A stretch of 64,000 nt of DNA from assembly GCA_022496185.1 (NCBI GenBank), contig WTXG01000152.1:24703-88702 (forward strand), given 5' to 3'. A program made the translations under genes and the position numbers. The stretch comes from Multifurca ochricompacta (Eukaryota; Basidiomycota; Agaricomycetes; Russulales; Russulaceae). Under the pieces are notes generated by a model, which searched no databases, had not been told where the DNA came from, and saw only the letters and a list, made by a program, of their open reading frames with translations. This document shows positions 62,605 through 64,000 of the stretch, piece by piece; positions within the stretch are counted from its first letter, which is position 1, and each line of letters starts with the position of its first letter.

Positions 62605-62945
62605 ATGCCCTCTGAAGAAACGAAGGTGCGTCTGCAACATTGCTAGTGATTTTTTTAAATTCCACAAGCCCCTGAACGTTTTTACAGGAACGCGTCGTTC
62701 GTGCTATTGACTTTGGCCGCGTACGTACATCACTTGCTTCATCCCCCCCCCCCCCCCCCGCTTAATCCCTTGGTAGACGGTGCTCCATTATGGTTGGATT
62801 CCGTTCATCATATACGTCGGCTACACGCGAAGCAATCCCCAGCCGTCTCTGATCAAGTGCGTACTAGAACCTTTTTCTTATTCGTTTTGTCTGAGAAAGT
62901 CGGACTTGCGCGCTTGCCCCCAGGTTGATTAGCCCGCTGGCATAA
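62605..62945 (+). CDS. TOM7: mitochondrial outer membrane translocase subunit TOM7
   Basis: Four exons (62605-62625, 62688-62720, 62777-62856, 62924-62945) give a clean 51-residue protein starting MPSEETKERVV. The invariant TOM7 core follows (TVLHYGWIPFIIYVGYTRS, NPQPSLIKLISPLA). The single helix GWIPFIIYVGY anchors it in the outer membrane, where it modulates TOM core assembly. The length is normal for fungi. A C15 run (about 62745-62759) sits in intron 2. It is divergent from the eIF3f gene with a spacer of about 160 bp. Confidence 0.93.
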
Positions 62946-63390
62946 TGTTCTTTGTCCCACGGCTCACTCCCGCACTTCTTGTACGCATGATGTAGATATT
63001 CTAAGCTCCTCTCTCCTCGAAAAAATAATTTCATGCGACTACCGCTCTCTTTGGCAAAGGCTTCCTTTTACTTTATTTTGGTGAGTCAGTCGCACCTGGT
63101 CGGGCCAAGTGATTAGATACTTCTGTGGTGGTGTACACGCGTTCTTACGCATGCGACACCCGAGCTACCCGCTGGATAACAGCTGGGTGACGCTGTAGAT
63201 CAACGAAGGCCAGATATGATTCCACCGTCTCTTTTGTCTTCATCTTCCTACACTAACTTGCCAATTCCGTCTGTGCTGCAGCTCCATTGTGTAGGCATTA
63301 AAATTAGTTTACATTTAAACATGCTATGCCACCATGCCGCACGGAAAAGAAAGGAAAGCAAAGACAAGAGGGTGAAAATGAGGGCACACA
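62946..63390. other. intergenic, no supported gene
   Basis: Spacer between the convergent TOM7 and RING-protein genes. No element is recognised. Confidence 0.45.
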
Positions 63391-63990
63391 TTACAAGTAC
63401 ACTCTACGGAGGTCACTTGCTACTGTGATCCGTTTACAAATTGGACATACGCCTGTAGCATTGAGACAGAGTAACCAACACTCCGGCAACACGCGTGCCA
63501 GCAGCCTGTACTCACTGTCGGCTCGCTGTACGATTCAAGACAAATACGACACCCAATGCTGCACCTTCAGACGGGACGATCTGTAATTAACTTGAGATAA
63601 GCGGGTATTGGTGGCAGAATAAATTTTGGACCACCGTAAGCAATTGCACCTTACTCTCCAATGCAGAGATGAGCGCTTGTGGGTCTTTCCCGTGTCGTGC
63701 CGCTCGATTGCTAAATCTGCTCCACATCTCTGCGTCACGCCGACTTGACGTGTTGAGGCCAAATGGCTGCGAGTCCCTACTTCCCTCGGCAAGCACGTCC
63801 CTCGGTAAACTGGGCCGCTCCAAAGGCGCCCAAGTCATCGCTTCAACGTCGATCTCATCCTCGACATCCTCCACCGTTCGATCGCCAACTGCAAACCCAG
63901 CGCAGCGGCGCCGACCTCGCCCTCGCCCAGCCTGAGCCGTAATCCGTACGCCGTCAGGCGTCTCGCTCTCTTCCCAGAGTCATCATCGCC
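63391..63990 (-). CDS. RNF220-like RING E3 ligase, 3' part
   Basis: Minus-strand gene running toward or beyond the right edge. The last exon encodes a RING finger of the RNF220 type: CRICLESYSEP, GCWH, ECWLLC, CPICKRIT, and the final ASDLRRVYL ending at 63391. The upstream exon (about 63940-63657) is acidic then basic (VEDVEDEIDVEAMTWAPLE ... WSRFSNRAARHGKDPQAL). The intron is about 63656-63588. One base shift is needed within the RING near 63480. RNF220 proteins are ubiquitin ligases; the target here is unknown and the N-terminus is not in the window. Confidence 0.7.
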
Positions 63991-64000
63991 ATTGCCATCG

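Overview
The window is nuclear DNA of a filamentous basidiomycete, most likely an Agaricomycete. The genes carry many 45-80 bp GT-AG introns and some exons of only 6-12 bp. Gypsy chromoviruses and RNase H-bearing LINEs are abundant. The basidiomycete-type spermidine synthase/saccharopine dehydrogenase fusion is present, and there are Crinkler-header (CRN) kinase genes. No species is claimed.

Left third (about 0.4-32 kb): an inverted segmental duplication. Arm A (about 410-7040) holds a CRN-header kinase pseudogene (minus) divergent from a secreted pepsin-type aspartic protease (plus). Arm B (about 14270-31930) is the same unit reversed, with an intact CRN-kinase (27150-29277, plus) and an intact protease (14592-16242, minus). 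Arm B is stretched by two insertions. One is a 5'-truncated LINE that was itself entered by a Gypsy element, which in turn carries a solo LTR of a third family. The other is a 1.7 kb element with long terminal inverted repeats and a 9-bp target duplication, for which arm A is the empty site. The 7.2 kb spacer between the arms encodes a MaoC-type peroxisomal enoyl-CoA hydratase 2 ending in SKL and a secreted protein built of about ten 29-residue repeats.

Middle (32-48 kb): a third CRN-kinase gene (32008-33987) is followed by a second transposon nest. A minus-strand LINE carries a 469 bp insertion and a minus-strand fragment of the first Gypsy family. A second Gypsy element (38802-47165) abuts that fragment without a target duplication. 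Then comes a short LINE tail. Both Gypsy families appear to use Tf1/sushi-type self-priming: the primer binding site is complementary to LTR sequence about 35 bp after the TATA box.

Right third (49-64 kb): a compact housekeeping block with VAC14, a tyrosine-phosphatase-family protein, the spermidine synthase/saccharopine dehydrogenase fusion, a small unknown protein, EMC6, aspartate-semialdehyde dehydrogenase, eIF3f, TOM7 and an RNF220-like RING protein running off the end. Most of these genes need one or more single-base frame corrections, whereas nearly all genes left of 30 kb read cleanly. This suggests either residual indel errors or a decaying haplotype/duplicate. All exon models come from reading splice signals and family similarity by eye; no search was run.
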